In this document: piece by piece, positions 25,994 to 35,043 of the stretch
Numbering within the stretch: position 1 is the first letter of the stretch
How the letters are laid out: each line of letters starts with the position of its first letter
Assembly: GCF_902498805.1 (NCBI RefSeq)
Contig: NZ_LR701602.1
Span: forward strand, 1-64,000
DNA: 64,000 nt
Reading direction: 5' to 3'
Origin: Imperialibacter sp. EC-SDR9
GTDB lineage: Bacteria; Bacteroidota; Bacteroidia; Cytophagales; Cyclobacteriaceae
Notes under the pieces: generated by a model
The model's input: the letters and a program-made list of their open reading frames with translations, nothing else
Databases searched by the model: none
Told to the model about the DNA's origin: nothing
Made by a program: the position numbers and the translations under genes

Positions 25994-26446
25994 TTATTTC
26001 ACCAACTTAACGTTGATGGCATTTGCTCCTTTTGGAGTCATTTCAGTTTCGAAAGTGACTTTATTGTCTTCTTTAATCGGCTCCATTAAGCCTTTGGCAT
26101 GGACAAAAACACTTTGTTGAGATTCCAGGTCTTTGATAAATCCGTATCCTTTCGATTCATTGAAGAATGTGACGATGCCTGTTCTGGTGGGGTCTATAGG
26201 CTCGTTGGAATGTTTGGGAACTCCAATTTCTATATCGCCAGCTTTAGTGACTTTCTTTTTCTTTGGGTCGGGTGGGGTGGAAGTAAAATTGCCATCTTCA
26301 TCGATATACATTAGCATATCTTCCAGGCTCTGGCCTTTAGATGAGTTGGCTTTTCTTTCTTCTTTCTTTTCTTCTTTTTCCTTCCTCTTCTTTAACTTTT
26401 TCTTTTCTTTCTCTTTCTTGTTAAACGTTTCTTGCGATTTACCCAT
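25994..26446 (-). CDS. Cold-shock-domain protein with Lys/Glu-rich N-terminus
   Basis: 150 residues from ATG 26446; the open frame extends a further 48 codons upstream but that part is not protein-like. Residues 1-38 are almost entirely Lys, Glu and Arg (a charged helix or RNA-binding tail), residues 39-85 a linker with LEDMLMYIDEDGNF, and residues 86-150 a cold-shock domain with the RNP motifs KGYGFIKD and SVFVHAKGL. It should bind single-stranded RNA or DNA. The ~150-base region upstream is probably a long 5' leader, as usual for csp genes. Confidence 0.88.
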   Translation of the reverse strand: MGKSQETFNKKEKEKKKLKKRKEKEEKKEERKANSSKGQSLEDMLMYIDEDGNFTSTPPDPKKKKVTKAGDIEIGVPKHSNEPIDPTRTGIVTFFNESKGYGFIKDLESQQSVFVHAKGLMEPIKEDNKVTFETEMTPKGANAINVKLVK

Positions 26447-26610
26447 TATAAGTATTTTGGTTTTAGTTGAAATTACCTGAAACAACCCGAGCGGCGATTT
26501 TCGGCGTTTTGCAACTCGAATGTAGATCGCAGCGAAAGAAGAAGAGCCCGGGAAAGCAATCCAGCAACCACAGATGTGTGGCTTTTGCAAAGGTAGTGAT
26601 AAAAGAAATG

Positions 26611-26633
26611 AACCCCGCCTAATTGGCAGGGTT
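26611..26633 (-). terminator. Probable terminator of the padR-permease operon
   Basis: AACCCCGCC (26611-26619) and GGCAGGGTT (26625-26633) form a 9-bp stem with one mismatch and a 5-nt loop. On the minus strand it is followed by a T-rich stretch and lies 27 bases after the permease stop codon. Confidence 0.45.
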
Positions 26634-26659
26634 TATCTGTAGACTGGTTAAGATGCCGC

Positions 26660-29251
26660 TTACGACTCCGATTTGAGGGTCCTGGCGGGGTTGATGGCAG
26701 TCAGCCGGAATACCTGCGTTAACACGATGAAGATTGAAATGATAAGGCAGCAAACAGCAGAAATGGCCACCACCTCAACACTCAGATCGATGTGTAAAGG
26801 ATAGTCAGAAAGCCAGTTGTCGGTAAACCAATATACCGCTGGCCCTGCGATGAGAACTGCCACGGCAAACAATTTGGCAAAGTCTGAAGATAGCATGTAG
26901 GTGAGCTGGAAAACCGAGGCGCCAAGAACTTTTCGAATACTTATTTCCTTGGTTCTGCTTTCAGCCAGGAAGATAATGAGACCAAATACTCCGCAGAGGG
27001 CAATGATGATAGCAACGGCCGTGAATGCACTTACGACCCGGAAGAATTGCTGCTCAGATGCGTAGGTCCTGGCGAAAGCATCGTCAACAAAGGCCATCTC
27101 GAAAGGATCGGTAGAAAATTCTTTCCAGGTAGTTTCTAGCTGTTCCATAAGCCCAGGTAAATTTCCCGTCGTTACCCTCATCAACACATTGTCGGGGCTC
27201 ACCCTGTAACCCGGCCCGTAGACCATGTAGGCCACAGGAGCAATGGTACTGTGAAGCGATGTGTAATGATGATCTTCAACCACGCCGATTATTTTTCTGT
27301 TTTTGCCGCCAATCTCCACCACCTCATTGAGAGCTGATATTTTACCCATGAAATCCCTGGCTTTTTCATTGATGACTACCGACCTGCCTGAATCGGCCTC
27401 GAAGGGCAACGTAAAGGTAGCGCCTTCGGTCAGGTGAAGGCCAACGACATCGAAATAGTCTTTGTCGACCCCCACAATGTCGATGCCCCTTTCTGTGTCA
27501 GGCTCGGCTCCCTGCCAGTAAAATCCCCAGGTGTTTTGCATTCTTGCAGGCAGGGGCTCTCCTGAGGTTGCCGCCTTGTAAACACCCGGGATATTTTTGA
27601 ACGATTCCTTGAGTACATCTATTCTTTGCTGCAGACCACGGTCATTCACCGCCACGTTGATCAATTGCTTCTGATCAAACCCCAGGTCGAACGTCTTCAT
27701 GAATTGAAACTGAAGGTAAACAACAACACTGCCCGTTATAAGGAAAATAGTGATACAATACTGAATAGTGATCAAGACCTTTCTTGGCAGGCTGCTTGTT
27801 TTGCCTGAGCTATGCCCGCTGAGAGCAGCCACTGGCGAATACCTTGTGAGCACAAAAGCAGGGTAGAACCCGGAAAGGGCTCCAATGGTTACTATGCCAA
27901 TTGCCGACCAAATCACTTCCCTCAACCCAAAAACAGAGGCCGATAGTTGTAGACTCATCCAGGTGTTGAGCATCGGAAGCGCTATTATGATCAGGGCAAT
28001 GGCAAATGTCGATGCCACCAATGTATAAAAAACCGATTCAACGAGAATCTGGGCAATCAAGTCTGCACGCCCGGCGCCGATGGTTTTTCTTAACCCAATC
28101 TCTTTGGCGGTGGAGAGTGCCCTGGCCGTGGAAAGATTCACGTAGTTGAGCACAGCGATGAGTAAGATGAAAAAACCTATGGTGGAGAAAATGATGATAT
28201 TGCCAATGTCTCCGGCGAGCTCATTTCCACCCATATTTTTGCTATGAAGATAGACGTCCTGCATCGGCTGAAAATCCATCCCGAGTCTCTCCACCATGTC
28301 TTTGCCAAGGTATTTCTCAATAATAGCCGGTGTCTGCTCCCTGATGCCCGAATGTGCCAAATCAGGAATGAGGGCATAGGTTCTCACCCAGCTAAACCCC
28401 CAATGAGAGGCCAGGGAGGCGTACATTTTCTCAGCAACGGCCATCGAGCCAAGTCCCGAAAACTGAATGTGTGAGTGCTGCGGGGGATCAGCCACCACGC
28501 CCGTAACCTTCATGTTCAACTCTTCATTGCTGTCATAGATCTTCACTTTTACGACTTTATTCAATGGGTTGTCCACACCAAACAGCTTTTGGCTCAGGTC
28601 TTGCGTAATCACGAGCCCGCTGGGGTCTGATAGAGCTGTTTTTGGGTCGCCATGGATCAGTTTGAACGAAAAGAGGTCAAAGAAAGTAGAATCTGTCCAG
28701 TAGAAATCCTCGACAAGTATTGGATCGATATCACCAATTTTCACCGGATCGCTTCCCATACTACAGACTTTGACTCCGGGAAACTCAGTGCTGAGCACTT
28801 TGCCAAATTGAGAGGAGAGTGCGGCCGTGGGAGGGTCGACGGGGTCGGTTCTCAACACCCGGTAGAGCTCGTCTTTTTTCTCATGAAACTGATCATAACT
28901 AGTCTCATTTTTAACGTACAGGCCTATGTAGAACACCGAAGCAATGCCAAAAAAAAGGCTGAGTAGGTTGACGGCTGTGAATACCCTGTGCCGGAGTGAG
29001 TGACGAAAGGCAACTTTGAAATGATTGATGAGCATAATGTTCGTGTTTAGTCCTTTGAGTTTTTTTATCCGATAAAGCCTGACTGACCCCAGTACGCCAA
29101 AAATGAAAAGCTGAGCTGCTTTTCGTTTGCCATATTGGGCCAGGTTTCTATCGTAGAGCTCGCATAAGTCCCCTTCGAGCTCGTCGATGAAACGAGCGGA
29201 ACAGTACCAGCGCAGTAGTTTCACTGCCCACCGTGGCGGGGTATTATTCAT
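26660..29251 (-). CDS. FtsX-like (MacB-type) permease with permease-prefix domain
   Basis: 863 residues. The first ~80 residues match the permease prefix domain 2 (PPRWAVKLLRWYCSARFIDE, then LEGDLCELYDRN). The rest is a double MacB/FtsX permease: a first helix near residues 92-112, periplasmic MacB-PCD domain, an FtsX core near residues 355-460 (NLSTARALSTAKEIGLRKT), a second PCD and a final core (SRTKEISIRKVLGAS). Proteins of this type work with an ATPase in efflux or envelope stress, but no ATPase gene is adjacent. It overlaps the PadR gene by 8 bases, so the two are co-transcribed and PadR probably controls them. Confidence 0.92.
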   Translation of the reverse strand: MNNTPPRWAVKLLRWYCSARFIDELEGDLCELYDRNLAQYGKRKAAQLFIFGVLGSVRLYRIKKLKGLNTNIMLINHFKVAFRHSLRHRVFTAVNLLSLFFGIASVFYIGLYVKNETSYDQFHEKKDELYRVLRTDPVDPPTAALSSQFGKVLSTEFPGVKVCSMGSDPVKIGDIDPILVEDFYWTDSTFFDLFSFKLIHGDPKTALSDPSGLVITQDLSQKLFGVDNPLNKVVKVKIYDSNEELNMKVTGVVADPPQHSHIQFSGLGSMAVAEKMYASLASHWGFSWVRTYALIPDLAHSGIREQTPAIIEKYLGKDMVERLGMDFQPMQDVYLHSKNMGGNELAGDIGNIIIFSTIGFFILLIAVLNYVNLSTARALSTAKEIGLRKTIGAGRADLIAQILVESVFYTLVASTFAIALIIIALPMLNTWMSLQLSASVFGLREVIWSAIGIVTIGALSGFYPAFVLTRYSPVAALSGHSSGKTSSLPRKVLITIQYCITIFLITGSVVVYLQFQFMKTFDLGFDQKQLINVAVNDRGLQQRIDVLKESFKNIPGVYKAATSGEPLPARMQNTWGFYWQGAEPDTERGIDIVGVDKDYFDVVGLHLTEGATFTLPFEADSGRSVVINEKARDFMGKISALNEVVEIGGKNRKIIGVVEDHHYTSLHSTIAPVAYMVYGPGYRVSPDNVLMRVTTGNLPGLMEQLETTWKEFSTDPFEMAFVDDAFARTYASEQQFFRVVSAFTAVAIIIALCGVFGLIIFLAESRTKEISIRKVLGASVFQLTYMLSSDFAKLFAVAVLIAGPAVYWFTDNWLSDYPLHIDLSVEVVAISAVCCLIISIFIVLTQVFRLTAINPARTLKSES

Positions 29252-29576
29252 AGTTGAGTTTTAAGTTGGGCAACAGACTCCAGAGCTTCTCTCTTTGTTC
29301 TTTCACTTCAGCTAAACTTCGCTGACCAGCCGTAGTTACTTTGTAAAGCCTCTTTTTTCTGCCGCCACGCTCTTGCGTTGCTCCACCAAAGTAGGACTCG
29401 ACAAAGCCTTTTTCTTCTAATCTGTAAAGAGCGGTGTGTACGGTGCTTACTGTCACCTTGCGATCAATATTCTTTTCAATTTCATCCATCACAGTGATGC
29501 CATAAGCATCACCATTCAAAATCGCCACTGTTAATAATACGAGTTCCTCAAACTCACCCAGGTATGTTCCTTTCAT
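29244..29576 (-). CDS. PadR-family transcriptional regulator
   Basis: 110 residues, winged-helix regulator of the PadR type: EELVLLTVAILNGDAYGITV at residues 9-28, then STVHTALYRLEEKGFVESYF (recognition helix and wing) and GGRKKRLYKVTTAGQRSL. PadR proteins usually repress a nearby transporter or permease and respond to small molecules; here the permease overlaps its 3' end. The pair PadR/prefix-permease is frequent in Bacteroidota. Ligand unknown. Confidence 0.92.
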   Translation of the reverse strand: MKGTYLGEFEELVLLTVAILNGDAYGITVMDEIEKNIDRKVTVSTVHTALYRLEEKGFVESYFGGATQERGGRKKRLYKVTTAGQRSLAEVKEQREKLWSLLPNLKLNYE

Positions 29577-29740
29577 ATTTCAATCGTAAATGTAAACTAA
29601 ATAAAATGATTAGGTTCTTAAATGTCAATGAAATAAGAGTAAAGTTTATTGACCCATTGTTCTTGCCATGTTTAGGTTTAGAAAAAATAGCTTTCATATG
29701 TAGCGGAACTTTCGCTATACTAGTTGTAAAATTCATCGTT

Positions 29741-31072
29741 ATGAAAAGGCTTTCCGTTTGTTTGTTGCTTCTTATTTCTGCTTTCTCATTAAAAGCCCAA
29801 TCCCTCAAAGCCCTTGTGGGTGGCACACTCATTGATGGTTTTGGAGGCACGCCCATACAAAACAGCGTCATCATAATAGAGGGCGAGAAGATCAAAGCCG
29901 TTGGAACGGTGGGCAGCCTCAGTATACCAGCTGGTGCCGAGGTCATCTCGACTGAAGGCATGAGCGTGTTGCCTGGCCTATGGGACATGCATGTGCATTT
30001 AATGATCAATGGACACTCGGATTATGCTTATTGGGACAAGACATACCCTCCATTATTCAAAGATGTGATCATGCCAGCCTCTGCTCACCAACTGCTGATG
30101 GCGGGTGTTACAAGTGCCAGAGACCTGGGAGGCCCGCTTGAAGAAAGCCTTGCAGTTCGGGATGCGATTAACAGCGGAAAAATTACCGGGCCCACCATGT
30201 ATATGTCAGGCCCATTTTTGCAGCATGCACCCTATCCCGGAACGGAGCAGTTTCGTTGGGGGGTGAGCGGAGAGAAGGATGCGAGGGAGAAGGTGCAGAA
30301 GCTGGCCAAGGCAGGTGTGGACTGCATTAAGCTAATAGACCAGGATCAGATGACTTTTGCAGAAGTAAAGGCGATTGTGGATGAGGCGCACAAGCACAAT
30401 TTGACTGTGGTAGCCCATTCGCACCGTCCGGAGGAAATAAGGATAGGCCTGAAAGCTGGGGTTGATTGCTTTGAGCACACCGGGCTCTCTTCAGCGCCTG
30501 AATATCCGGCCGACATTATGGAAGCGCTTAAAGAACGAACCGCCAATATGAGCGCCGGGCCGCTATTTTGGACGCCGACCATCGAAGGCCTTTGGAATTA
30601 TGAGTACTTGCGTGACCACCCTGAAAAGCTTGACAACGACTCCTGGCACCTTGGTCTTCCCGATACGGTTATTGCTGACATCAAGGCGTCGATTGAATAC
30701 CCTGGTCGGCTTCCGTACTTTCAGTTGACTCCGATTAGGAAGCCAACTTTGGAGAAAAAGTTCAGACAACTACAGGAAGCAGGAGTGGTAATGTTGGTAG
30801 GCACGGATAGCGGCATTCCTATGAAATTTCATAGCCAAAGCACCTGGAACGAGCTCGATATCTGGGTAAGGGAGTTGGGGGTTGATCCGCTGCTGGCAAT
30901 CAAAGGAGCCACCTACTGGCCGTCAGTCATTATGGGGGTTGACAAGCAGGTGGGCACAGTAAGCGAAGGAAAGTACGCCGATATCATTGCCGTTAAAGGC
31001 GATGTGCTAAAGTATATCAACTTGCTTCAGGACGTTGACTTGGTAGTGAAGAAGGGGCAAAGGGTGAAGTAG
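29741..31072 (+). CDS. Exported amidohydrolase-family protein
   Basis: 443 residues from ATG 29741, which gives a signal peptide ending SLKAQ (about residue 19); upstream codons to 29564 are not protein-like. The metal-dependent amidohydrolase fold is shown by VGGTLIDGFGG near residue 25, the WDMHVHL metal site with H84 and H86, a lysine region VDCIKLID near residue 195, VVAHSHRPEE near 220, GVDCFEHTG near 240, and the aspartate in LVGTDSGIP near residue 354. It may act on cyclic amides or dipeptides in the periplasm (imidazolonepropionase/prolidase-like group); substrate unknown. Convergent with the response regulator by 2 bases. Confidence 0.9.
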   Translation: MKRLSVCLLLLISAFSLKAQSLKALVGGTLIDGFGGTPIQNSVIIIEGEKIKAVGTVGSLSIPAGAEVISTEGMSVLPGLWDMHVHLMINGHSDYAYWDKTYPPLFKDVIMPASAHQLLMAGVTSARDLGGPLEESLAVRDAINSGKITGPTMYMSGPFLQHAPYPGTEQFRWGVSGEKDAREKVQKLAKAGVDCIKLIDQDQMTFAEVKAIVDEAHKHNLTVVAHSHRPEEIRIGLKAGVDCFEHTGLSSAPEYPADIMEALKERTANMSAGPLFWTPTIEGLWNYEYLRDHPEKLDNDSWHLGLPDTVIADIKASIEYPGRLPYFQLTPIRKPTLEKKFRQLQEAGVVMLVGTDSGIPMKFHSQSTWNELDIWVRELGVDPLLAIKGATYWPSVIMGVDKQVGTVSEGKYADIIAVKGDVLKYINLLQDVDLVVKKGQRVK

Positions 31073-31074
31073 CT

Positions 31075-31467
31075 TCAGCCAGCCAAACTCAGGTAGGTAC
31101 TTATAGATTCCTCTTTCAAAGGCTTGTTGATATAACCCAATACCTCAAAGCTTTTTGCCTTCTCAAGGTCTCTGGGGTTATCGGATGACGAAAGCATCAC
31201 CACCCTCATTGAGTCTTTTATTTTGAGATTTGTATTGCGTATCTCTTCCAGAAACTCGAAGCCATTCATTACAGGCATTCTTATATCTAGAAGAATCAGA
31301 TTAGATTTTCTTTTTGAAAGGCCTTCATTTTTTAGGTAGTCCAATGCCTCTTTGCCATTTTTAAAGGGAATTATTTCTATTTCAGGGTCAATTTTTCTAA
31401 TCAAAGAAATGCTAAGGAAGTTGCTTATTTCGTCATCGTCGACCAGGATTATTCTGTTAAAAGGCAT
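31075..31467 (-). CDS. Single-domain (CheY-like) response regulator
   Basis: 130 residues, receiver domain only. Acidic pocket IILVDDDEISN (residues 6-16), phospho-acceptor D61 in LILLDIRMP, and the conserved lysine in YINKPLKE near the end. With no output domain it must act through protein contact or as a phosphate relay. It is encoded 11 bases downstream of the ETR1-like histidine kinase and is its probable partner. Confidence 0.92.
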   Translation of the reverse strand: MPFNRIILVDDDEISNFLSISLIRKIDPEIEIIPFKNGKEALDYLKNEGLSKRKSNLILLDIRMPVMNGFEFLEEIRNTNLKIKDSMRVVMLSSSDNPRDLEKAKSFEVLGYINKPLKEESISTYLSLAG

Positions 31468-31478
31468 CGTTGAAAGGT

Positions 31479-32585
31479 TTAAAATTTGACTGTGAAAGTT
31501 GTTCCCTTATTCTCTTCACTAGCGACACTAATATTACCACCTCTTTTTTCTACCAGCCGCTTGACCATAAAAAGTCCTATACCGCTGCCTTCGACATGGT
31601 CGTGGAACCGGGAAAAAATGGAGAACAGCTTGTCCTTGTTTTGATTGAGGTCTATTCCAAGGCCATTATCCTCCACTGAGAGATAGGTGTGATTTTCTTT
31701 AGAAAACGTTCTTAGTTGTATTTCAAGATCTCTTTCTGTCGATCGGTATTTTAATGCGTTGGTGACTAAATTGTACATAATACTTTTTAGTGTTGTGTGT
31801 GAAAAGTGAATCGAGTCGATAGCGAAATCTCGTATGATCTGCGGTTTGGCAGTTGCCACCATGTTCACGTTTTCCTCTAACACTTCCGCTAGCACCTTAT
31901 CGAAAGACACCTCGCCAACATCTTGTTCTTCAGTTCGCTGTATCTTGACAACGGAGGAGATCTGATCAATCGTGTACCTGACTTTCGATACTGATTGTTC
32001 TATTTTTTGAAAAACCTCATCCGCTAGATCTTTTTTGTCTGTGCTCTTCAACATGGCTACAAGCCCCTCGATATTATTGATTGGCGACTTAAGGTCGTGG
32101 GAAGCGGCGTAGACGAAATTATCCAAATCTGAATTAATTTCTCGTAGCTTTTTATTAGACTCCTGTAGCTCGTCGGTTCTCGTCAATACAGTAGCTTCAA
32201 GCTCATCAGTCGTTTTTAACTGGAGGGCTTCTGGTAGCACTTTAACTAAACCAATTACGGCAACCCATGAGATAATTCCGGTAATAAAGAGAATAACCCC
32301 GCTGAGATGATAGGCGGGAAACCAGAACAGCGCTGCGTCAACAAAATGTGTGGCACCACATGCTAGAATAAATAAGATGAAGAGCCAGAATATTTGGACA
32401 AAGGGCAAGTTATTTTTTCTCTTTCGAATGAAATAGAACAAAATGAAGGGGATGGTAAAATAGGCGAGGCCGATAGACAGGTCGGAAAGTATATAAAACC
32501 ATCCGTGAAGTGAAGTCCACTCGCCACAAACCCACCTCGGAGGCCATTTGTTTGTAGTCAATAGTCCAAAGAAATCATCTTCCAT
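31479..32585 (-). CDS. Histidine kinase with ETR1-like ethylene-binding membrane domain
   Basis: 368 residues. Residues ~27-113 are three membrane helices that match the plant ethylene receptor ETR1: SDLSIGLAYFTIP (residues 34-46, D35 = ETR1 D25), CGATHFVD (76-83; C76 and H80 = ETR1 Cu(I) ligands C65 and H69), and the exit VLPEALQLKTTDEL. The kinase core follows after a coiled-coil: HisKA with ASHDLKSPINN (H163) and HATPase with NLVTNALKYRS and VEDNGLGID plus GSGIGLFMVKRL. The cytoplasmic GAF domain of ETR1 is missing. The ligand could be ethylene or another small molecule bound through copper; sensing is inferred from these residues only. Confidence 0.9.
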   Translation of the reverse strand: MEDDFFGLLTTNKWPPRWVCGEWTSLHGWFYILSDLSIGLAYFTIPFILFYFIRKRKNNLPFVQIFWLFILFILACGATHFVDAALFWFPAYHLSGVILFITGIISWVAVIGLVKVLPEALQLKTTDELEATVLTRTDELQESNKKLREINSDLDNFVYAASHDLKSPINNIEGLVAMLKSTDKKDLADEVFQKIEQSVSKVRYTIDQISSVVKIQRTEEQDVGEVSFDKVLAEVLEENVNMVATAKPQIIRDFAIDSIHFSHTTLKSIMYNLVTNALKYRSTERDLEIQLRTFSKENHTYLSVEDNGLGIDLNQNKDKLFSIFSRFHDHVEGSGIGLFMVKRLVEKRGGNISVASEENKGTTFTVKF

Positions 32586-32917
32586 AATTTTTGTCTTTTT
32601 AAAGAATAAAATAACAGCGCAAGATTAATGAAGTACTGTTAACGGGAATACAAAGAGGTTCCTTAAGGCGCAATGATGATAAGTGATTAAATCTTTATTT
32701 TCAATTTAATCATTACCAAAAGACAAATAAATGCCGGAGTCAACTTTATTTGCTCGACATGACAGTAAAGTGCCGACGAGGAAACGAACCCTGGTAATTT
32801 TTAGCGCCACTCCTTACCTTTTTAATTTTTCGTGCACTGTAGATTCACTATATTTCGATTCACAGATTGATTCGAGTGAATCTTAAGTTTTTTCTTGAAC
32901 TACAAAACCAAAAAAGC
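32586..32917. other. 332-base divergent intergenic region
   Basis: Lies between two divergent genes (histidine kinase and sugar isomerase). It contains an inverted repeat TGATTAAAT (32684-32692) / ATTTAATCA (32704-32712) separated by 11 bases, which could be an operator or a weak terminator-like hairpin. No protein or RNA gene seen and no certain promoter picked. Confidence 0.4.
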
Positions 32918-33973
32918 ATGAATACCATTAAAGGCCCTGCCATTTTTCTGGCGCAGTTCATGGGCGATACGGCACCCTTCAACAACCTGGAAAGCATTTG
33001 CAAATGGGCAGCCAAGCTCGGCTACAAGGGCGTTCAGATTCCTACCTGGGATCCTCGCTGTATTGATCTTAAAAAATGTGCAGAGAGCAAAACTTACGCC
33101 GACGAGTTAAAAGGGAAGGTAAAAGCCTGTGGAGTTGAAATTACTGAGCTTTCAACGCATTTGCAGGGCCAGCTTGTGGCTGTGCACCCTGCTTATGATA
33201 TTATGTTTGACGGGTTTGCTCCGGCTGAATACCATGGAAACCCAAAGGCAAGACAGGAATGGGCAGTGCAGCAAGTGAAGTGGGCAGCCAAGGCATCACA
33301 AAACCTGGGGATCAATGTTCACGCTACATTTTCGGGTGCTCTTGCCTGGCCTTACCTATACCCATGGCCTCAGCGTCCTGCTGGCCTGGTAGAGGCAGCT
33401 TTCAAAGAGTTGGCTAACAGATGGAAACCCATTTTGAACTACTTCGATGAGTGTGGAGTAGACGTTTGCTACGAAATTCACCCCGGAGAGGATCTTCACG
33501 ACGGGGTAACGTATGAGATGTTTCTGGAAGCCACCGGCAATCACTCAAGGGCCAATTTGCTTTACGATCCCAGTCACTTTGTGTTGCAGCACCTCGACTA
33601 CATCCAATACATCGATTTTTATCACGAACGTATCAAGATGTTCCATGTGAAGGACGCTGAATTTAACCCAACAGGAAAGCAGGGGGTATACAGCGGATTT
33701 CAGTCGTGGATCAATCGTGCTGGCAGGTTCCGCTCTCTGGGCGACGGCCAGGTAGATTTCAGCTCTATTTTCACCAAGCTTTCGCAGTACGGCTTCGACG
33801 GTTGGGCCGTGATGGAATGGGAGTGCTGTATCAAAAGCCCTGAGCAGGGAGCCGAAGAGGGGGCGCCTTTCATTCAGAGCCATATCATCAGAGTAACTGA
33901 AAAGGCGTTTGATGATTTTGCCTCATCTGGCATGGACGACGAGACCAATAAAAAGATACTTGGTATCAAGTAG
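32918..33973 (+). CDS. Sugar phosphate isomerase/epimerase (xylose isomerase-like TIM barrel)
   Basis: 351 residues from ATG 32918; the frame upstream to 32867 is untranslated. AP-endonuclease-2/IolE-like TIM barrel: GYKGVQIPTWDPRC near residue 38, ELSTHLQGQ near 78, VCYEIHPGEDLHD near 188, NLLYDPSHFVLQ near 213, MFHVKDAEFN near 243, and ALWH-less late motif FDGWAVMEWEC near 295. The Glu, Asp, His and Glu metal ligands of the family are visible in these strands. Acts probably on a polyol or keto sugar; substrate unknown. A terminator follows at 34021, so it is a separate unit from the second isomerase. Confidence 0.9.
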   Translation: MNTIKGPAIFLAQFMGDTAPFNNLESICKWAAKLGYKGVQIPTWDPRCIDLKKCAESKTYADELKGKVKACGVEITELSTHLQGQLVAVHPAYDIMFDGFAPAEYHGNPKARQEWAVQQVKWAAKASQNLGINVHATFSGALAWPYLYPWPQRPAGLVEAAFKELANRWKPILNYFDECGVDVCYEIHPGEDLHDGVTYEMFLEATGNHSRANLLYDPSHFVLQHLDYIQYIDFYHERIKMFHVKDAEFNPTGKQGVYSGFQSWINRAGRFRSLGDGQVDFSSIFTKLSQYGFDGWAVMEWECCIKSPEQGAEEGAPFIQSHIIRVTEKAFDDFASSGMDDETNKKILGIK

Positions 33974-34020
33974 TCTATGACGTTACTACCAGTAACCTCC
34001 ATCGGTTTTTAAAGATCATT

Positions 34021-34056
34021 TGCAAGGGATGCTAAGACATTCCTTGCATTTTTTTG
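34021..34056 (+). terminator. Rho-independent terminator
   Basis: TGCAAGGGAT pairs with ATTCCTTGCA (one G-T pair) around an 8-nt loop, with a T-run to 34056. It follows the first sugar isomerase. Confidence 0.8.
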
Positions 34057-34126
34057 TTTATAAAGTAGCGTACAGATCTATTGGGGGCTGTGACATTAAT
34101 CTGACTAAGCTGATGAATAAATAACC

Positions 34127-35026
34127 ATGGGAGATTTTACAGAAGTCCATTCAGGTGGAAGAAGGAAATTTATTCAAACATCAGGCTTGGCGCTGGCGGG
34201 GTTGGCGTTGCTTCCCAGCTGCTCGCCATCTGGCCCGGGTAGAAGATACGGGCTACAGCTGTATACGGTAAGAGAGAAGTTGTCGGCAGATTTGGAGGGT
34301 ACACTTAAGTCAGTGGCAAAAATAGGCTACAAAGACCTTGAGATTTTCGGTTATGCTGATGGTAAAATCTTTGGAGTAAATCCTTCGGAGTTGAGGAAGA
34401 TGGTGGAAGACCTTGGGATGAAACTGGTGAGTGGCCATTACCTGACAGGTAATTTTAATGCTCCCTGGCAAGGCACGTTATCGAACGGGTGGGAAAAGGC
34501 AGTGGAAGATGCCAATGTTATGGGCCTTAAGTACATGGTCAACGCATTTCTGTTTCCCGAAGAGAGACAGTCAATTGATGACTATAAGAAGTTGACGGAC
34601 TTGCTGAACGTTTCAGCCAAAGTGGCAAAAAATGCAGGCATCCAATTTGGCTACCATAATCATGATTTTGAATTCCTGGAACTGGAAGGCCAGCTTCCTA
34701 TGTATGTTATTATGGATGGAACGGACGACGACCTGGTTGTTGCCGAGTTGGATCTTTACTGGGCAGCAAGGGTCGGCCATAGCCCGATGCATTTTTTCAA
34801 AAGATACCCAAAAAGAACGGCCTTGTGGCACGTGAAGGATATGGCTGACTCTGATGATAAAGAATTTACCGAAGTGGGTAACGGCGTGATAGACTTTAAA
34901 GCTATTTTCGAAAAGTCCATGTTGTCCGGAATGAAATACTTTTTTGTAGAGCAGGATGTGTGTCAGCGACCTCCTGTCGAAAGTATAGCAATAAGCTACA
35001 AGAACTTAATGAAGTGGGGGATTTGA
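34127..35026 (+). CDS. Tat-exported sugar isomerase/epimerase lipoprotein
   Basis: 299 residues. A twin-arginine signal (GGRRKFIQTSG, R12-R13) with a lipobox-like end LALLPS-C32 directs a folded protein across the inner membrane, possibly lipid-anchored. The mature part is a TIM barrel of the sugar phosphate isomerase/epimerase family: RYGLQLYTVREKLS near residue 40, YHNHDFEF near 171, AELDLYWAARVG near 205, ALWHVKDMA near 230 and FVEQD near 283. Common in Bacteroidota sugar loci. It is followed by a TonB receptor after 17 bases, so uptake and processing may be linked; substrate unknown. Confidence 0.9.
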   Translation: MGDFTEVHSGGRRKFIQTSGLALAGLALLPSCSPSGPGRRYGLQLYTVREKLSADLEGTLKSVAKIGYKDLEIFGYADGKIFGVNPSELRKMVEDLGMKLVSGHYLTGNFNAPWQGTLSNGWEKAVEDANVMGLKYMVNAFLFPEERQSIDDYKKLTDLLNVSAKVAKNAGIQFGYHNHDFEFLELEGQLPMYVIMDGTDDDLVVAELDLYWAARVGHSPMHFFKRYPKRTALWHVKDMADSDDKEFTEVGNGVIDFKAIFEKSMLSGMKYFFVEQDVCQRPPVESIAISYKNLMKWGI

Positions 35027-35043
35027 AGACTTTGAACAAGACG

